This document shows, piece after piece, positions 23,314 to 35,329 of a stretch of DNA of 64,000 nt. Below the pieces are notes generated by a model. The model ran no database searches. It was not told the DNA's origin and worked only from the letters and a program-made list of their open reading frames with translations. A program made the translations under genes and the position numbers. Every line of letters starts with the position of its first letter. The first letter of the stretch is position 1. This stretch comes from Datisca glomerata (taxonomy: Eukaryota > Streptophyta > Magnoliopsida > Cucurbitales > Datiscaceae), in NCBI GenBank assembly GCA_003255025.1, contig QANY01000116.1, positions 248,001 to 312,000 of the forward strand, written 5' to 3'.

Positions 23314-24110
23314 TGTAAAGGATTTTTTTCACTACTCAAGGATTGAAGGGAAAAGTTTTGATAATGATAGACTTATATGAGTATTAATGAGAGAGAGAGA
23401 GGGAGAGTTCAAGAATGAGAGATTATAAGAAGTAAAATGCTCATAATATATGTGCTTGAGTTTGTATTGAATGTGTCACCTTTCATTTAATACATTGGTC
23501 TTATATAGGCTTTTTAAATTCCATGAGTTGAGTAAAATAACAATATAAAAGGAGACACATATTATGCCTAGGGATTACACTCGTTCGTGGGGATCATTCT
23601 ACTTGGCATGGGCCCCTTTCCTTTTCTCATTTCTCATGTATCTCGCTCAGCCACCAATCAGTCACAACCATTTGACGATTTCTTATGGTGTCGAGTCAAT
23701 CAATCACAACCACTTGGTGGCCTTCCAATCTGTCTCATCCGAGTTATTCAACTTACCCAATCAATCACAGTTGCTTGACTGCCGATCTGAACCCCTTTCG
23801 TCCATTCCTGTTAGCTAGTCAATCTTTCTCGTTCTGATGTTCTTTCCCGTTCTTGAGGTGACGATCCCCGTTCTTGAGGTGCTGACCCCATTCTTGAGGT
23901 GATGATCTTCATTCTTGATGTGTTGGCCCAGTTCTTGAGGTTACGATCCCCGTTCTTGAGGTTCTGGCCCCGTTTCTTGAGATGATGATCCTCGTTCTTG
24001 AGGTATCTCGTGACTTCAGCTCGTAACTCGGTTATGCTTTTCTACCACTTTCTGAGAGCCCTGCGTAGGTCCTCCTTATCCACATGGCAACATGTATTTT
24101 TTACCTGTTA
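23314..24110 (-). repeat. 3' LTR of the Tat element
   Basis: Pairs with 32238-33125. It holds an internal tandem array of the unit CGTTCTTGAGGTGATGATCC (about 23840-24010), also present in the other LTR (32820-33020) with a different copy arrangement. CTTATATAGGC at about 23504 is TATA-like on the + strand only. Confidence 0.85.
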
Positions 24111-24774
24111 ATTTATCCCTCATTGCTCTTTGGTGATGCTAATCAAAGTGCAATGAATGCTCTCAGCATGCATCCAGTTATGGGAAAGTGGCTATATTTG
24201 GTTCACATTTACCAATCCAGGATCTTTTTTTCTTCTGCAAAATATTAATTGTTGCGCACGAAAAATCATTTATTTTTTAGTAATGAAATGACGTAATATC
24301 ATTGCCTCATTTCTAGGGTTGCTGGCACGCTCCTCAGAAATTCTATTTCATCTTTGTGTCGTCTTATTTTCTCACGACATGCGCGCGCGTGGGTCTCATT
24401 TTTCATTTCCCATGCATGTCATTTCTTCATAGTTCTTGCATTGTGCGTATTTCTGGTCTGTTAACTTTTATTCTCTCTAGATGTCATGTTGTCATTGGCT
24501 TACCCATTTTAGGTAGGTCGGCAGTAATCATTTCATTATATCTCTTCCCATGCACCTGTCGTTTCCCCTTCCCCTTTTCAGAACTGATGTCTTTTCATTT
24601 TCAAATCCATTATATGATTATAACTCGATTTTGGCATTCATAGCTTATATCACGGTGGTTTCCCTCACTTTTTCTTTTCATGCTCATTTCTACCTTATGT
24701 AAGAATCCATTCTTCGTCTTCATTATTTATTTTGTTTTGGTCTTTTTGTTTCACATTTTTTTGCCTGGTAGAAA

Positions 24775-26995
24775 TGGAGGAGCATCCATTTAAGGTCATC
24801 GTTCCCCTAGTCAGAAGTAGGAACGAATTCAACCGTTTCCTTGCCCTTGATTAAGATGCCTTCTCACAAGACGTAGTCTGTGGTTTCAGTGAAGGATTCC
24901 CCTAAATCTTTCCTGCGTAATCCCCCATACCAATTTTCTCTAGCCCCGATGTACATAAGCTTAGGTTTAAAACTTTGTTTCTCTCCTATTTTTCAAGAAT
25001 TTTTTAGTACTTTCAACCTTGCCCCTTCCCAATATACTCCTAGTACTTACAGGGTCCTTTTAGGGATTGAAGTCCTCAATAGGAGGCATAATTTAAATAT
25101 AGGTGTATATGAGATTCGCGCCGTGTACATAGTGAAATGTGTGGACTCTCCTATTACTTAGCTCCCACGTGAGTGAGAAGTGGGGAGGACTAGTCACTCA
25201 CCTCCTCATTGGGGATAAAGGCTGGGAGGAGGGTACTCTTCTTGTTCTCTTGATCTTGGGAGAGTTCAGTAAGTGGCCGGAGCTCCCCTTTCTTTTTTAT
25301 TGTTTAACTTTGTCGTTTCATTGTTGCATTTTTTTTAAACACTAACATGTTCTTGTTTTGTGTAGACAAGAATCTGAACAAAGAGGTCTTCCACTCTAAA
25401 AGAAGTAGATGCGCGTCTTCGTGACACCTAAAATTGCCTGAAACGAGACTGGAGAGATCTCATTGACCCAAGGAAAGAGATAAAGTCGCGGTCGCACCCG
25501 TTTCGGTTGCTGAGTCTGTTATCCCTTCATCTTCTACAACAGAAGTCCATCGATCCATCCCCATTGCAATTCATTTTCCTCATTTTCGCCAAATAGTCTG
25601 GTTAAGTTCTTCTGAATCTTCAGAGTCGGGGCGGGAAGAAGAGGGGTTTGCTCAAGAAGAAAGAGAAAGTGAGGCTCAACAGGAAGTTGCATAGAAGGAG
25701 GCAGAAGTACATGATGCGATTTGCTGTTTTACATATAACGAGCTTGAGATGTCAAAGCGTCTTAGGAGTAATTTATGGGGGATACTTGACAAGGGAAAGC
25801 GCCAAAAGACGGGAAATGCCAGCTAGTCCGGTGCCTCTTTAGGGAATGTTACTCCCCCCATCCTTGATCTATCTATCCCCGTTGTTGATCTTCCTACCCC
25901 TGTTGATGAGGTTTCCCCTATTCCGGAGACCCACTTTACCAGTCATCCAGAGCTTGGATAGTTAGTTGGCTAAGCATGGTCAAACCTCTTCTCGACCGCT
26001 TTTCATCTTTAAGTTACAGTAGTTTAGGGGGTGTTTGGAGAAAACGACCTAAAAGACCATAAAAACAATTTATAAGCCACTTTTTAGGTGGGATAACATC
26101 TAGAGGCTGAAAAAGAAGTTCACGATCTCTCTCCAGTGGATCCCTTCCGTGCCTTCTCCCTCGCCTTCTAAGAAGTCAGTCTCACATTCCTCTAGTTCCC
26201 CGCGTCTATTCGAGGAGATGGGTTTCTGGAGGTGGCGGCAATACCTCGCGGCTGCACTAGTTCCCACTGACGTCAGCTTCTTGAAGGATCCCCGATCTTC
26301 ATACGTGGTCACAAAAGGGATTATATTTTATGCAGACACTCCTGTAATCTGCCATATGTCCATCTATAATAAGGTTATCAGCTTGAGTCATTCTCTAATG
26401 CAAGTACTTTCATCCTTATTATTTTTTTACTTTTATTGTGACTTACCACAATAGGCTACATGAGGATATTCACGCTGCTGAGGAGGAGATAGGCGGTTGT
26501 AGGAGAAAGGTAATGGAGACTGCCAAAGCTTACAGCTTCGTTGTTTTAAAACGGGACGATCTTAAGAAGGTGGAGGCTGATCTTCAACCGGTTGCTTCCC
26601 GTTTGACTTCCGAGCTAGATGTGGCTATGGCTAAACAGTCGAAGCCTGAGTTGTCATTGTGGGAGGCAGATAGAATCATTGAATAAGTAGGGAGAACGGG
26701 TCCATTGTTAAGGCAATGCTAGCTGAGGCTGAGGAAGCGGTGGTTAAGTCCCGTGAACAGGAGGCTGGTCTTGCAACCGAGTACCACACTATGGTTAATG
26801 AGTATGAGCAGATGGCTTATACGACGCCAAGACTGATAAATCTCCTCACATATCACTGGTCCCGCTTCCTAACGATCCTGTTGATTTTGAGACTGAGCTT
26901 CCCGCTTCCACCAGTGAAGCGACTGCTAATGTTACTCACGAGGACGCGAAGACTTAGCACTTTTTCTTCTTTTCTCGTATTTTTCATTGTATTGT
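24775..26995 (+). pseudogene. Antisense ORF remnant (Transposase_28-like) of the Tat element
   Basis: Lies between pol and the 3' LTR on the strand opposite to gag-pol. It starts near MEEHPFKVIVPL (24776). SLGLKLCFSPIFQEFF, then STFNLAPSQYTPSTYRVLLG and IEVLNRRHNLN (24960-25100), match the conserved FxxGLRxPxxPFFxxxLxxxxLAPxQLxPNxWR-type region of the plant 'putative gypsy type transposon' domain. A C-terminal charged coiled-coil follows: AEEEIGGCRRKVMETAKAY and LKKVEADLQPVASRLTSEL (26470-26620), then LAEAEEAVVKSREQEAGLA (26719-26775). Several stops break it. The role of these antisense ORFs in Tat elements is unknown. Confidence 0.6.
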
Positions 26996-27279
26996 AATTT
27001 TTTCTCTGGAATCATTTTGTAACTCTTTTCAATGGAATGGCACCTTTATCCAATATGCTTTGTCAATTTCTTTCATTCTTAACACTTAGTATAAGTTTAT
27101 CAATCAATTTTTTTCTAGCCTTCTTGACTGCTTTTGGGAAGTTCCATAAGCAATAAAAGATGATTTTCCCTTTTAATAGTTTCCAGCGTTAATTTTTCAG
27201 ATATTTAAGTAAATTTATCAACTATTTAGTCCTTTAAACACTTGTAAGTTTTTTCAAGAGATGCCTAAGCAAGAATATG

Positions 27280-27640
27280 TTTACCCGTTTTTACTGTTTC
27301 TGCTTTTTCTTTGTTTATTCCCTTCCCATTTATTGCAAGTGAGCCTGTTGGAATCTCCAGCTCCCAAGGTTTCTCCTTCTTCAATTATTTTTCTTGAGTA
27401 GGGCTCAAGGGTTTTTCTTTCCCCTTGTTTTTTCTCGGAGTATGACTTATGAACTGTCCATTCCAAAGACTTTTATGCCCTTAGTTTCTTATAGGAGTAG
27501 GACTTATGAAATGCCCCTCCTAAGGACTCTTCATGTTAGTTCCTTTTCAGTAGTGATTTAGTTGAGGAGAGATGATTGGTGCCACTGTTTTTACGCGGAA
27601 AATCCTTGTGTGAAAAAACCACGAGAAAGACGTCTCATTA
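27280..27640. repeat. Short degenerate array of the 'GGACTTATGAA' repeat
   Basis: Two to three units containing ARTAGGACTTATGAAMTGCCC and CCTAAGGACT lie just past the end of pol. The same motif forms the large 79-bp arrays at 47380-48382 and 50485-51765. This suggests the arrays expanded from the 3' region of this element family. Confidence 0.55.
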
Positions 27641-30600
27641 TAACAAATTTCTTATATTTTTTACAAAAATATTTTTTTATATGAAGCGCATTCCATGACT
27701 TTTGTAATTTCATTCCTTCTTTCATTTCCAAGTGATACTAGCCACTTCCTCCTATTTTGCTGATGATGTATGGTCCCTCCCACGTCGGCCCGAGCTTTCT
27801 TTCCATTTGGAAGTTTTTTCTGAGGACCATGTCTCCTGTTTGGAATTGCCATTTTCTTACCTCCTTCTGGAAATAAGATCTCATTTTCATTTTGTAACGG
27901 TTCATTCTAGTCAGGGCCGCTTCCCCTCTTCCCTCTAGTTCATCAAGATCATTTCTTAGGAGTTCTCCATTTTGTTATTCATTTAGCTCGGATGTGATGG
28001 TAGGGCTTCCAAATTCTACGAGAATAACCACTTTCTGCTCCATATACTAATATGAACAAGGTTTTTACCATTATCTCTCTCAGCGTCATTTTATATGCTC
28101 ATAAGACCGCGGGTAGCTCTTCCACCCATTTCCCTTTGGCGGGCTCCAGTCATTTCTTCAGGTTGTCAAGTATGACCTTATTTGATCTTTCTACTTGCTC
28201 GTTTCCCGGTGGGTAGTAAGGCGTGGATAAGCGATTTGTGATCTTCATATCTTCACAAAATTTTTTTATTAAGCTCCCGGTAAACTGAAGTCCATTGTTA
28301 GATACTAATATTAGGGGGACCCCGTACCTGCACTCCAAGTTTTTCCATAAGAACCCTTTTACTTCTTCCTCATGGATTCAAGAAAAGGCTTCAACCTCAA
28401 TACACTTAGTAAAATAATATGTTGCTACCAATAAAAAAATGCATCTGGGTAGGGGCCATGGAGAGTGGCCCAACAATGTCCAGGGCCCACTACATGAACA
28501 ACCAATGACTAGCCACAGTTTTGAGTTCTCCAGGGGCCATTTTCGTTACAGGCGCGAAACACTGACATTTGTCACATCTTTTCGAATACTGTTTGGCATC
28601 TTGATGCATTCGAGGGTAGTAATATCCTTCGTTCATGACTTTATGGGCTAGTGATCTGCCCTAGTGTGGTTTTCGCATATGCCCTCGTGAATTTTCGCAA
28701 ACACATACTGAGCCTCCTTTTCTCATAGACACTTCAGGTGCAATCCTGCAAAAGTTTTTTTATATAATATCTCGTTAATCATCGTATATCTGGCACCCAT
28801 TGTTTAACCGTTTTGGCAAATAGTTTGTCTTTACGAAGCATTTTTTCTTCAAGTATGTGGATTATGTCGTCCTACCAACTTGGTTCTTATTCAACTTCTA
28901 CATCAACTACATTATTCCATGGGAGTGAAGTGCTTGGCTTCTTCAGTATTTCTACGGGGATATTCCTTTTATAGGGGAACCGTAATGAAGATCCCAAATT
29001 TTCCAAGGCATTAGAGTGCCCGTTCTCAGTTTTTAGAATTTGTTGGATTTCTTATTTTTGTACCGTGCTGAAGAGATCTTTTACCCATTGTAAATAACTC
29101 ACCATTCGTTCATCTTTTGCTACATATTCCCTCATGACCTGTTTTACAATCAACAAGGAATCATATAAAATTTTAGCATTTACTCACATCATATTCCCGC
29201 AGCAGGGATACTCCCGCGATCAGCGCTTTGTACTCAGCTTCATTATTTGACTCATTGAATTCGAAGGAGATGTAGTGTTCCAATATTTCTCTAAAGGGAT
29301 TTTGTACTACCTCCCCTGCTCCTGCTCCCCTACTGTTTAAAGCACAATCAACAAGGAGTTTCCATGTTTCATTTTTTCCCGTTCGATGGGTTTCTCGATT
29401 AACTTCCCCTTCTATAAACTCTGCTATGAAATTTGTTAATGTATTCCCTTTAATTGAAGTCTGGGGCTTGTAACTGATGTCGTACTGGCATAAGGCCTTA
29501 GTTTCCGTACCGCAATTATAATGCCCAGTACTAGTTTCTCCATTCGTTTATATCTCGTCTACAACTACAAGACTTTTGCTCATGAAGTATACAAGTCTAT
29601 GTTTCCTTTCCTCTTCTTTAATGAGCACTGCACTGACTTCCCCCACAGAGATGGCAACGTATAACATAAGTTGTTCGTCAAGAGTAGGTTTGGAGAGTAA
29701 GGGGGAGTCGTTAGGTACTTTTTAACTTTGGCAAAGGCTTCTTCACAGTCTTCATTCCATGCTCGCAGACTCTTTTGGTAACCTCTCGAAGAAAGGTTTG
29801 TATTTGTCTATCGTTCTACAGATGAACTTGTTCCAGGCGGCCAGTCTTCCCATTAACCTTTAGATTTCTTTGAGGTTCCACAGGGACCTCATTTCTGTGA
29901 TCGCCTTTACCTGTTTCGGGTTTACTTCGATTACCCGTTGTGTAATTAGGTGTCCAAGGAACTTTCCCACCGCCACTTCAAAAGTGCACTTCTCCAGGTT
30001 CAGCTTCATGTCATTTTACCTCTGAATAGATAAGGCTTCATCAAGGTCCTGAATATGGTCTTCCGACTTCTTACTTTTGACCACCATGTCATCGACATAC
30101 ACTTCCATATTATTTCCGATCTGCTCACGGAAGACTTTGTTCACAAGCCTTTGATAATAGGTTGCATCTGCGTTCTTTAGACAAAAGGGCATGACTTTAT
30201 AGCAATAAACGTCATACTCAGTAATGAAAAAAGTTTTTTCCTGATCAGGTTGGAACATTTTCACCTGATTGTAACCTGAGTTAGCATTCATGAAATTCAA
30301 AAGTTTGTGCCCCGAAGTAGCATCTGCCATTTGATCTTTCCTTGGCAGTGGGTATTCATCTTTAGGGCATGCCTTATTTAGGTCAGTGAAGTCGACGCAG
30401 ATCCTCCACTTCCCGTTCTTCTTTCGTACCATTACTACATTAGATAGCCATTCAGGGTAGTTTACTTCTCTGATGAAATCAACTACCAAGAGCTTCTCAA
30501 CTTCCTCTTTGATCTGTTGATTCTATTCATGAGTGAAGCTAGCCTTTCTTTGTTTCACAGGATTCATAGTGGGATTTGTGTTCAATCTATGGAAAAGGAT

Positions 30601-30665
30601 CTCTTTTTGAATACCGGGCATCTCATGTGCTGCCGCTGCAAATATATCTCTATTTTCCCTTACAA
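27640..30665 (-). pseudogene. Tat-element pol: RT, RNase H, integrase (broken)
   Basis: Reads right to left. The pre-RT linker EMPGIQKEILFHRLN (30640) leads into RT with YPEWLSNVVMVRKKNGKWR, FTDLNKACPKDEYPLPR and the catalytic MEVYVDDMVVKSKK (30016-30489). The conserved MPFGLKN box is MPFCLKN. RNase H shows ESNNEAEYKALIAG (about 29200-29245). Integrase has a D-containing ALDIVGPL (about 28480), VSNNGLQF where the second catalytic Asp is Asn (about 28290-28310), and GNEQVE with the Glu (28190-28210). A C-terminal KLGPTWEGPYII and SWNALHIKKYF complete it (27650-27790). Protease is missing between gag and RT. Stops and frameshifts occur throughout. Confidence 0.85.
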
Positions 30666-30749
30666 ATTCTATCCATTTCTTTTTCTCATTTTCCTCCAGT
30701 GGGGCGCCAACGTTGATTATTTTCTAGGTCCCTTCTTCCAAACATATAA

Positions 30750-32175
30750 GCTTCTTTGATCAGCTGCTCAATATAGCCTTTGAGCTGAAAACAATCTCAC
30801 GTGTAATGCTCATTGCTCTTATGATATGAGCAATATTTATCTTTATCTTTGTAGTTAGGTTCCTTGGTGGACGAGATCGGTCTTTTCAGTCAAGGTTTCT
30901 CTTTAATTGTCTTCAGTATTTGGTTGACTGAGATGGTCAATGGTGTGTATACTTTGTCCCTCAAGTGGACTCTGTCAAGACCTCACCTCCGGTGGGTATT
31001 GCTATCTTGTTGGACTTTCCCCACATCCGTTCTTTCTGTTTCTTCATGCTTCCTTGTTTCAAGTCTTACACTTCATTCCCGCTTCTGGTATTCTTCTTTT
31101 TTTCGTTTAATTTTTCTTTACATACCCCTTTTTGTCTTCCTCCAAGGTAATATAGGCATGTTCCCGTTGGAAAACCTACACCATAGAAAGGGGCTTCACC
31201 TTGAACAGGTCCTCGAAAAAAGGGTGACTCTGGGTCCAGACCTCCTCGGAAGGCTAGTCTGGAGAATCGGTCGTTGCAGTTCTTGACCTTGGCCATTTCA
31301 TCGTTGAAACGATGAGTGTATTCCCTTAGGGATTCCCCTTCCTTGGTAGAGATTGTCATTAGGTGTTCTGGGTCTTCCCTAAGGGTATGGTACGTTGAGT
31401 ATTGTTCTTTGAAAATGGAGAATATGATAGCGAAGCTCGTGATCGAGTGCATTGATAAGGAGTGGTACCACTTCAAAGTCATCCCGTCTAAACTGATGGG
31501 GAACATTCTGCATATCAACTTGTCATCGTGTTGGTACAGTGAAATGTCTTGTTTGAATCGTCGAAGGTGGTCTACGGGATCAGACTTTCCTTCGTAACAT
31601 TTGAACCTGGGTGCAAGGAATTTTTAGGTACGGGTGCTACTAGGACTTTTGGGCCTAACGACGTTCGGGTAAGCGATTCAAGGTCAGTTTTTTCCGTACT
31701 TCTGAGATTCCTTACCTCCATCATCTTTTGGTCGAACAGTTCTTCGATCGCTTCCTTTGACATGACTTGGGATTATCGAGCCTCTCCCAAAGCTTCCTTC
31801 ACAAGGTTTTACGACTTGACTTCTTCTTCCCGTTGCGTGTTTCTATTGTTCTCGCGGTCCCCTTACCTTTTGTCCTGATGGTTTCTCTTGGAGTGCGTTT
31901 CCTATTCATAGACATTTTTTCATTCGTCGTCATTCACCCGTTAGCTGACCTCTGCTCGCCTTTTCACGAGTTCCTATTGTCGCGGGTTGATTTGCTCTTG
32001 CATATTCTGCCATCCATTATGCATTGCTTTAGTGTTCCTCTGTTCCATCTCATGCATCCCGTTTTGAATTTATGTAGCATTTTTGTGGGTGGGATTGGTT
32101 GATCCGTGTGCTCATCTTCCTTTCTGGACCGGTTGTCTCCATTTAGAGTTGCGTCGGATTCGGTTTTATGCATGT
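30750..32175 (-). pseudogene. Tat-element gag (broken)
   Basis: Starts near 32173 and runs left. The core gag domain at 31518-31200 reads RMFPISLDGMTLKWYHSL, TISTKEGESLREYTHRFN and LAFRGGLDPESPFF. A zinc-knuckle-like C-x2-H....C followed by FQLKGYIEQLIKEAY lies at about 30840-30755. Three separated frames and a stop in the knuckle show decay. Gag would package element RNA. Confidence 0.8.
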
Positions 32176-32213
32176 TTATGGCTTTGTAGGGTGGGTTTCT
32201 TGTGCTTTTCTTT

Positions 32214-32237
32214 CAACTCTTAATGAAAGCACCAAAA
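32214..32237 (-). other. Primer-binding region of the Tat element
   Basis: The minus strand reads TTTTGGTGCTTTCATTAAGAG immediately inside the 5' LTR. The related element at 45660-52470 has TTTTGATGCTTTCATTGAGA at the same position (51936 leftward). Shared position and sequence support a tRNA primer site; the tRNA is not identified. Confidence 0.6.
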
Positions 32238-32312
32238 TGTAAAGAATTTTTTCCGCTAATCAAGGATTGAAGGTAAAAGTCTTAATAAGAATGGACTTAT
32301 ATGAGTATTAAT

Positions 32313-32344
<32 letters not shown>

Positions 32345-33125
32345 CAGAGAGAGAGAGAGAGACAGAGACAGAGAGAGAAAGTTCAGGAATGATAGATTAT
32401 AAGGAGTAAAATGTTCATAATTATATGTGCTTGAGTTTGTATTGAATGTGTCCCCTTTCATTTAGTACATTGGCCTTATATAGGCTTTCCAAATTGCATG
32501 ATTTGATTAAAATAACAATATAGAAATAGGCACTTACTATGCCTAGGGATTACACCCGTTCGTGAGGATCATTCTGCTTGGCATGAGCCTCTTTCTCTTT
32601 CTTATTTCCCATTTGTCACGCTCAGCCGCCAATCAGTCACAACCACTTGATGATTTCTTGTGGCTTCAAGCGAATCAGTCACAACCACTTGATGACCTGC
32701 CAATCTGTCTCATCCGGGTTATTCAACTTACCCAATCAATCACACCCACTTAACTGTCAATCTGAACCCCTTTCGTCTGCTCCTATTAACTAGTCAATAT
32801 TTCCCGTTCTAATGTTATTTCCTGTTCTTGAGGTGATGATCCTCATTCTTGAGTGTTGGCCCCGTTCTTAAGGTGATCATCCTCATTCTTGAGGTGTTCG
32901 CCCCATTCTTGAGGTGATGATCCTCGTTCTTGAGGTGTTGGCCCTGTTCTTGAGGTTATTATCCTCGTTCTTGAGGTGCTGGCCCCGTTCTTGAGGTGAT
33001 GATCCTCATTTTTTAGGTATCTCACGACTTCAGCCCGTAACTCGTTTATGCTTTTCTACCACTTTCTGTGAGCCTTGAGTAGGTCCCTCTTGTCCACGTG
33101 GCAACGGATATTTTTTACCTGTTCA
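32238..33125 (-). repeat. 5' LTR of the Tat element
   Basis: Pairs with 23314-24110. It differs by an expanded (TA)n(GA)n tract at 32312-32380 and by the number of CGTTCTTGAGGTGATGATCC units at 32820-33020. Confidence 0.85.
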
Positions 33126-33221
33126 TATATGATCTTAAGGTACTCTCTCTTCAATTTTCTATCTCAAAGATGGAAGGATAAATAAGATTTTTCTGAAGAA
33201 ATTATAATGGGTTAAATGCAG

Positions 33222-33508
33222 GTGCTCCCAATGGGTTCGCCTCTAGTACCAGTAATATCAAGGGCAATATTAAATGTGACAGAAGGAGAAAAAATGAGAC
33301 AAATAGAGAAGGCATGGTTCAAGAAAGACACAATTTGTGCTTGTTATGTTTCTTCATATACACAGTTTTCATCTACAAGCCTAAATATTGAGAGCGTTGG
33401 GGATTGTTTCTTGTATCTGGCCTTGTTGCATTACTTGCTTCTACTCTTTCCATTGGTACCTTCCTCTACAAAGAGAGGGGGAAGTTGAGGTCAAATCTTC
33501 CATATTGA
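33222..33508 (+). pseudogene. GLR last exon: S2 end, fourth transmembrane segment
   Basis: Begins after a splice acceptor AAATGCAG and reads MGSPLVPVISRAILNVTEGE then KMRQIEKAWFKKDT. This is the end of the ligand-binding S2 segment of plant GLRs. After a 1-base deletion near 33395 the +2 frame continues RWGLFLVSGLVALLASTL and GTFLYKERGKLRSN, the fourth membrane segment and start of the cytoplasmic tail. A stop at 33506-33508 ends it early. It is on the same strand and downstream of the 20539-21875 exon and is most likely the 3' end of that same gene, separated by the Tat insertion. The pore exon between them is absent. Confidence 0.88.
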
Positions 33509-34735
33509 ATAAAATCTTTCCCATCTATAAAACATTCTTGGAGAAGGAATGTCAGGAGGACGAGGAATGACATCAGGAGGATGAGGAACGACGCCGGGAA
33601 GTTCCTGAGTTGAGAAGGATGAACACACGGTAGAGACTTGTTCTACTTTATTTATGTCGTTTATCTCAAAACAAGAAAACAAAAGCACGGGTGTCAAACA
33701 AAAAATCACATTTTTTTTTAATCTGAAGCTTGATTTTTATTCATATTGTCGAACATATATCATTCAATTTTGTAAATTGTAAATTTGTGCTAAGCTAAAT
33801 TATATAGAGGTCGAATGGTATTGCATAATATTTTCCCAAGGGAGAACTTCAAATGGTATTTTTCAACTCATATTGTAAAATAATCGCAAAGTTTTTTTTC
33901 TGTAAAAATGGTCCAGCGTAAGTAATTTAATTACCAAAAAAAAAGTTATTTACGTCGACCACTTGCGACCATTTAAAAAAAAAAAAAATCCAGCAAATTA
34001 TACTTCTTATCATGTTTGTGACTTAAACTCATGAAGATCTTAAGTATTGACGCAAGTGCCTTATCATATATGCACATTTTGTCTTATTAAGCACAGTTGA
34101 CAGAAGATTCACGAAAGAAGAACGACAGAGGAGAAAACAAAAGAAATGTGTTAGCATTTAAGCCTTTTTGGAAGGTTGACGCACATGTCTTGTTGATCTT
34201 ATGTCCAGTTTGCATGGGTTTGTTGTTTTACAAATGATATTATTTAAATAAATTTCTAACTTTAAAATAGTAATAATCGTAAATAGTTCATCTTGAAAAA
34301 AATCAACAAAAATAGTCACAAATATCAAAAATATCAAAAACCATGTGGTTAAAAAAATTTCGATGCCACCAACGAAAAACTGCTTCAGCCGGCAATTATT
34401 TATATATATATATCGTATAAATAAAATATACCTTATGTATTGTATAAATTACATAAGCTTTTTGAACATTGCGCTTAATTTCGTAGGGGCACGGGAGCTC
34501 GTTTTGTGGCGCATAAATTGTTTTTCTTAGATTTGGGGTGGTTATTTTTTGTTTTTCTTTCACCGTTGGCTATTTTTTTCTTAACGTGACTTAATCTTGA
34601 TGTTCTCCCATTTAAAATCAAAATTTCCACAATTTTTTAAAATCATCAAATATACCAAATTTCAATAAATAATAATTAGTATAATAAATTTTATTAAAAT
34701 TTAATAAATTTTCCAAATTAGTTATTTACTACTTT
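33509..34735. other. Spacer, decayed GLR tail then AT-rich DNA
   Basis: 33509-33610 may hold remnants of the GLR cytoplasmic tail in other frames. Beyond that no gene is recognised. A short inverted motif pair lies at 33911-33970 (GTAAGTAATTT against AAGTTATTTAC). Confidence 0.4.
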
Positions 34736-34739
34736 ACCA

Positions 34740-35260
34740 TTTTTATTATTTAATTTAAATGTATCATCCTCTTTATTTTCTCTCTCTACATTTGTCCACT
34801 AAATCTCTCTCTTTATATCTCTCTATCTAACTGAATTATCTCCCTCTATATATATAATATAATATTATATATTATATGTGTGTATATTTTTATACACATA
34901 CATATATATAGATATAGGCTTTATATATATGAGAATATATAATGTTACATCCAAACACGTTATAAAAACTCATAAAAAATTATTTACACCAGAACACACG
35001 TTTACATACACTAATTAAAAGTGTGTGTTATATATTGTACACAACTTATATAACGTAAATAACATATATATTTATATACTATTTATTTATATTATTTATA
35101 AATGTAACATATATACAATATATGTATTCTTAACCAAAGTTTTGAGAGAGAGATTTGGAGAGAGAAATAGAGAGATATAGTCAGGGAGATAAAGAGAGAG
35201 AAAGAGATGGAGATATTTTAGGAGAGGTAGAGAGAGATTGGTGGATTATATAGTTTTCAA
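34740..35260. repeat. CT-rich/AT/GA-rich inverted structure
   Basis: The left arm (34775-34855) is TCTCTCTC-rich, the core is almost pure A/T with TATATA runs, and the right arm (35143-35235) is GAGAGAGA-rich. The arms are imperfectly complementary, so a long fold-back is possible. No terminal duplication was identified. It abuts the hAT remnant. Confidence 0.45.
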
Positions 35261-35329
35261 AATTTTATAAACATAAACAATTAATGTTATGTAAAATGAT
35301 ATAATAGGAAGAGAAGTGCTGCTAGTAGG

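Larger units (their letters stand above)
23314..33125 (-). mobile_element. Tat-lineage Ty3/gypsy element inserted in the GLR intron
   Basis: LTRs at 23314-24110 and 32238-33125 are direct repeats starting TGTAAAG and ending near TTACCTGTTCA. A perfect 5-bp duplication TATAT flanks the element (23309-23313 and 33126-33130). On the minus strand, from right to left: 5' LTR, primer-binding region, gag, zinc-knuckle-like C-x2-H...C motif, reverse transcriptase with YVDD, RNase H, integrase with a C-terminal WEGPY block. A region with an antisense ORF follows, then the 3' LTR. This order with an antisense ORF is known for the Tat lineage. Protease is deleted and all ORFs are broken, so it is not autonomous. 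Confidence 0.9.
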
